NCBI RefSeq assembly: GCF_020985305.1
Contig: NZ_CP087588.1
Coordinates: 186,001-250,000, forward strand
Reading direction: 5' to 3'
Source of the DNA: Croceicoccus sp. Ery15
GTDB taxonomy: Bacteria > Pseudomonadota > Alphaproteobacteria > Sphingomonadales > Sphingomonadaceae
Length of the DNA: 64,000 nt
The position numbers were made by a program, and so were the translations under genes. Positions 63,194 to 64,000 of the stretch are shown here, one piece after another. The notes under the pieces were generated by a model. It saw only the letters and a list, made by a program, of their open reading frames with translations. It was not told where the DNA came from and ran no database searches. The first letter of the stretch is position 1. Each line of letters starts with the position of its first letter.

Positions 63194-63718
63194 ATGACCG
63201 AAACACGCAAGCCCGTAGGCATGGAACTGCATCATGCCATCGTCAGTCACTATTCCGCCGAGGTGCGGATGTTGCAGAACCAGCAATATCGCGAATGGTT
63301 CGATACTGTAATCGCCGAAGATATCCATTACTGGATGCCAGTTTACGAACAGCGGTTCGCACGTGACCGCCGCCCGGATCCAACCCCGGGGGATGCCGCA
63401 ATCTACAACGATGACTATGCCGAGCTGCAGCAGCGGGTCGACCGGTTGCTGACGGGTCAGGTATGGATGGAAGATCCGCCATCACGTATCCGCTATTTCG
63501 TCACCAATGTCGAAGCATTCGAAATTGCACCGTTTGAATTCGAGGTCTTCTCTAATGTTCTGGTGCACCGCAATCGCCGACAGAGCGAAGTTTACGTGCA
63601 CACGCTGGGACGCGAAGACAAGCTGCGGAAAACAGACAGCGGCTTCAAGGTATTCAGCAGAAAGCTGAATATCGACGCGCGCGTCGTGCAGGACAAGAAT
63701 CTCTATTTCTTTGTATAA
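63194..63718 (+). CDS. Ring-hydroxylating dioxygenase, small (beta) subunit, 174 aa
   Basis: An NTF2-like fold with the family pattern Y-R-E-W-F-D-T-V-I-A-E-D-I-H-Y-W-M-P-V near the start, Y-N-D-D-Y-A-E-L, S-R-I-R-Y-F-V-T-N-V and the end L-N-I-D-A-R-V-V-Q-D-K-N-L-Y-F-F-V. It forms the structural half of the alpha3beta3 oxygenase. Start ATG 63194, 25 bases after the alpha stop, is chosen because the extended frame to 62984 lies within the alpha gene. Confidence 0.92.
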   Translation: MTETRKPVGMELHHAIVSHYSAEVRMLQNQQYREWFDTVIAEDIHYWMPVYEQRFARDRRPDPTPGDAAIYNDDYAELQQRVDRLLTGQVWMEDPPSRIRYFVTNVEAFEIAPFEFEVFSNVLVHRNRRQSEVYVHTLGREDKLRKTDSGFKVFSRKLNIDARVVQDKNLYFFV

Positions 63719-63760
63719 GCAAATTCAATCAACTGGAAATCAGGAAACGGGAGAGCAAGA

Positions 63761-64000
63761 ATGGACGCATACGCGGCAATTATCGAGCGTCAAGGCGGCG
63801 AATTCGTTCTGGATAACGTCTCTATCGAGGATCCGCGCGACGGCGAAGTGCTGGTCAAGGTTGCCGCAGCTGGCATGTGTCATACCGACCTGACGGTTCG
63901 CGATCAATATTACCCGACGCCGCTGCCGGCGGTGCTGGGCCATGAAGGTTCGGGCGTTGTCGAAAAGGTCGGACGTGGCGTCACCACTGTCAAGCCAGGC
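63761..64000 (+). CDS. Zinc-dependent (aryl-)alcohol dehydrogenase, N-terminal part, cut by window end
   Basis: ATG 63761 with GGGAGAG upstream, open to the window edge (80 codons). The medium-chain dehydrogenase signature is present: V-A-A-A-G-M-C-H-T-D-L (catalytic zinc Cys) and L-G-H-E-G-S-G-V-V-E (zinc His-Glu). The V-L-V-K-V opening resembles benzyl-alcohol dehydrogenases such as XylB. Placed 42 bases after the beta subunit, it should act on an alcohol formed in the same aromatic pathway. Confidence 0.88.
   Translation, partial: MDAYAAIIERQGGEFVLDNVSIEDPRDGEVLVKVAAAGMCHTDLTVRDQYYPTPLPAVLGHEGSGVVEKVGRGVTTVKPG

Overview
The window looks like DNA from an alphaproteobacterium of the sphingomonad group (Sphingomonadales). 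This is an inference from gene content and high-GC codon use: a sigma/anti-sigma-linked TonB receptor, F-type tra genes of the sphingomonad-plasmid kind, and ring-hydroxylating dioxygenase genes. It was not tested by any search. No rRNA, tRNA or CRISPR array was seen. The left half (about 1-32,900) is plasmid- or integrative-element-like. The right half reads as chromosome-like or large-replicon DNA with several rearrangement scars.

Left half. At the left edge is the 3' end of an APAZ-domain gene, overlapping by GTGA a short prokaryotic Argonaute whose PIWI domain lacks the first catalytic Asp. This is a short-pAgo defence module whose effector domain lies outside the window. An 839-bp IS5-family element follows. 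Next are plasmid-type accessory genes: a ParB-like protein, an ArdC-like antirestriction protein, an unknown 140-aa protein and a DUF2493 protein. Two apparently identical 2504-bp IS21-family copies (7980-10483 and 14746-17249) bracket a 4.26-kb segment. That segment holds the C-terminal third of a MobF relaxase, a LexA-like S24 repressor with its operators, an unlisted 57-aa divergent gene, an AbrB/Doc toxin-antitoxin pair, a broken HNH gene and a broken acetyltransferase-like gene. Copy 2 truncates a group II intron that sits just past traU. From 19288 to 29567 a tightly overlapped minus-strand operon encodes F-type transfer genes traA-L-E-K-B-dsbC-V-C-(unknown)-trbI-traF-W-U. The genes normally found after traU (trbC, traN, traF, traH, traG) and a complete traI are absent here, so transfer is probably not autonomous. 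Two divergent DNA-binding genes and two unknown genes, one with a HEPN-like motif, close this half.

Right half. At 33,060-33,870 fragments of an acetyltransferase, a DUF4139-like gene and an N-terminally truncated tamB are butted together. Next come a small lipoprotein, an M28 peptidase and a sigma factor - FecR - TonB receptor - Tat amidase cluster, which together look like a peptide or amide scavenging locus. A DHA2 efflux pump with a fused MarR-like domain, a truncated autotransporter, an Hsp70 homologue and a greA/exoD truncation scar follow. Then come a ZIP transporter, a DUF2231 membrane protein coupled to a sorbosone-dehydrogenase-like lipoprotein, and a nucleotidyltransferase-fold gene whose start is preceded by a 10-bp hairpin.

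Right end. An IS3-family element with a 4-bp target duplication contains an IS1111-type (IS110-family) element inserted exactly in its orfA/orfB frameshift window. Beyond it are a remnant of an efflux-pump gene, a propionyl-CoA synthetase, a DMT exporter and the start of an aromatic catabolic operon: a ring-hydroxylating dioxygenase alpha and beta subunit and a zinc alcohol dehydrogenase cut by the window edge.
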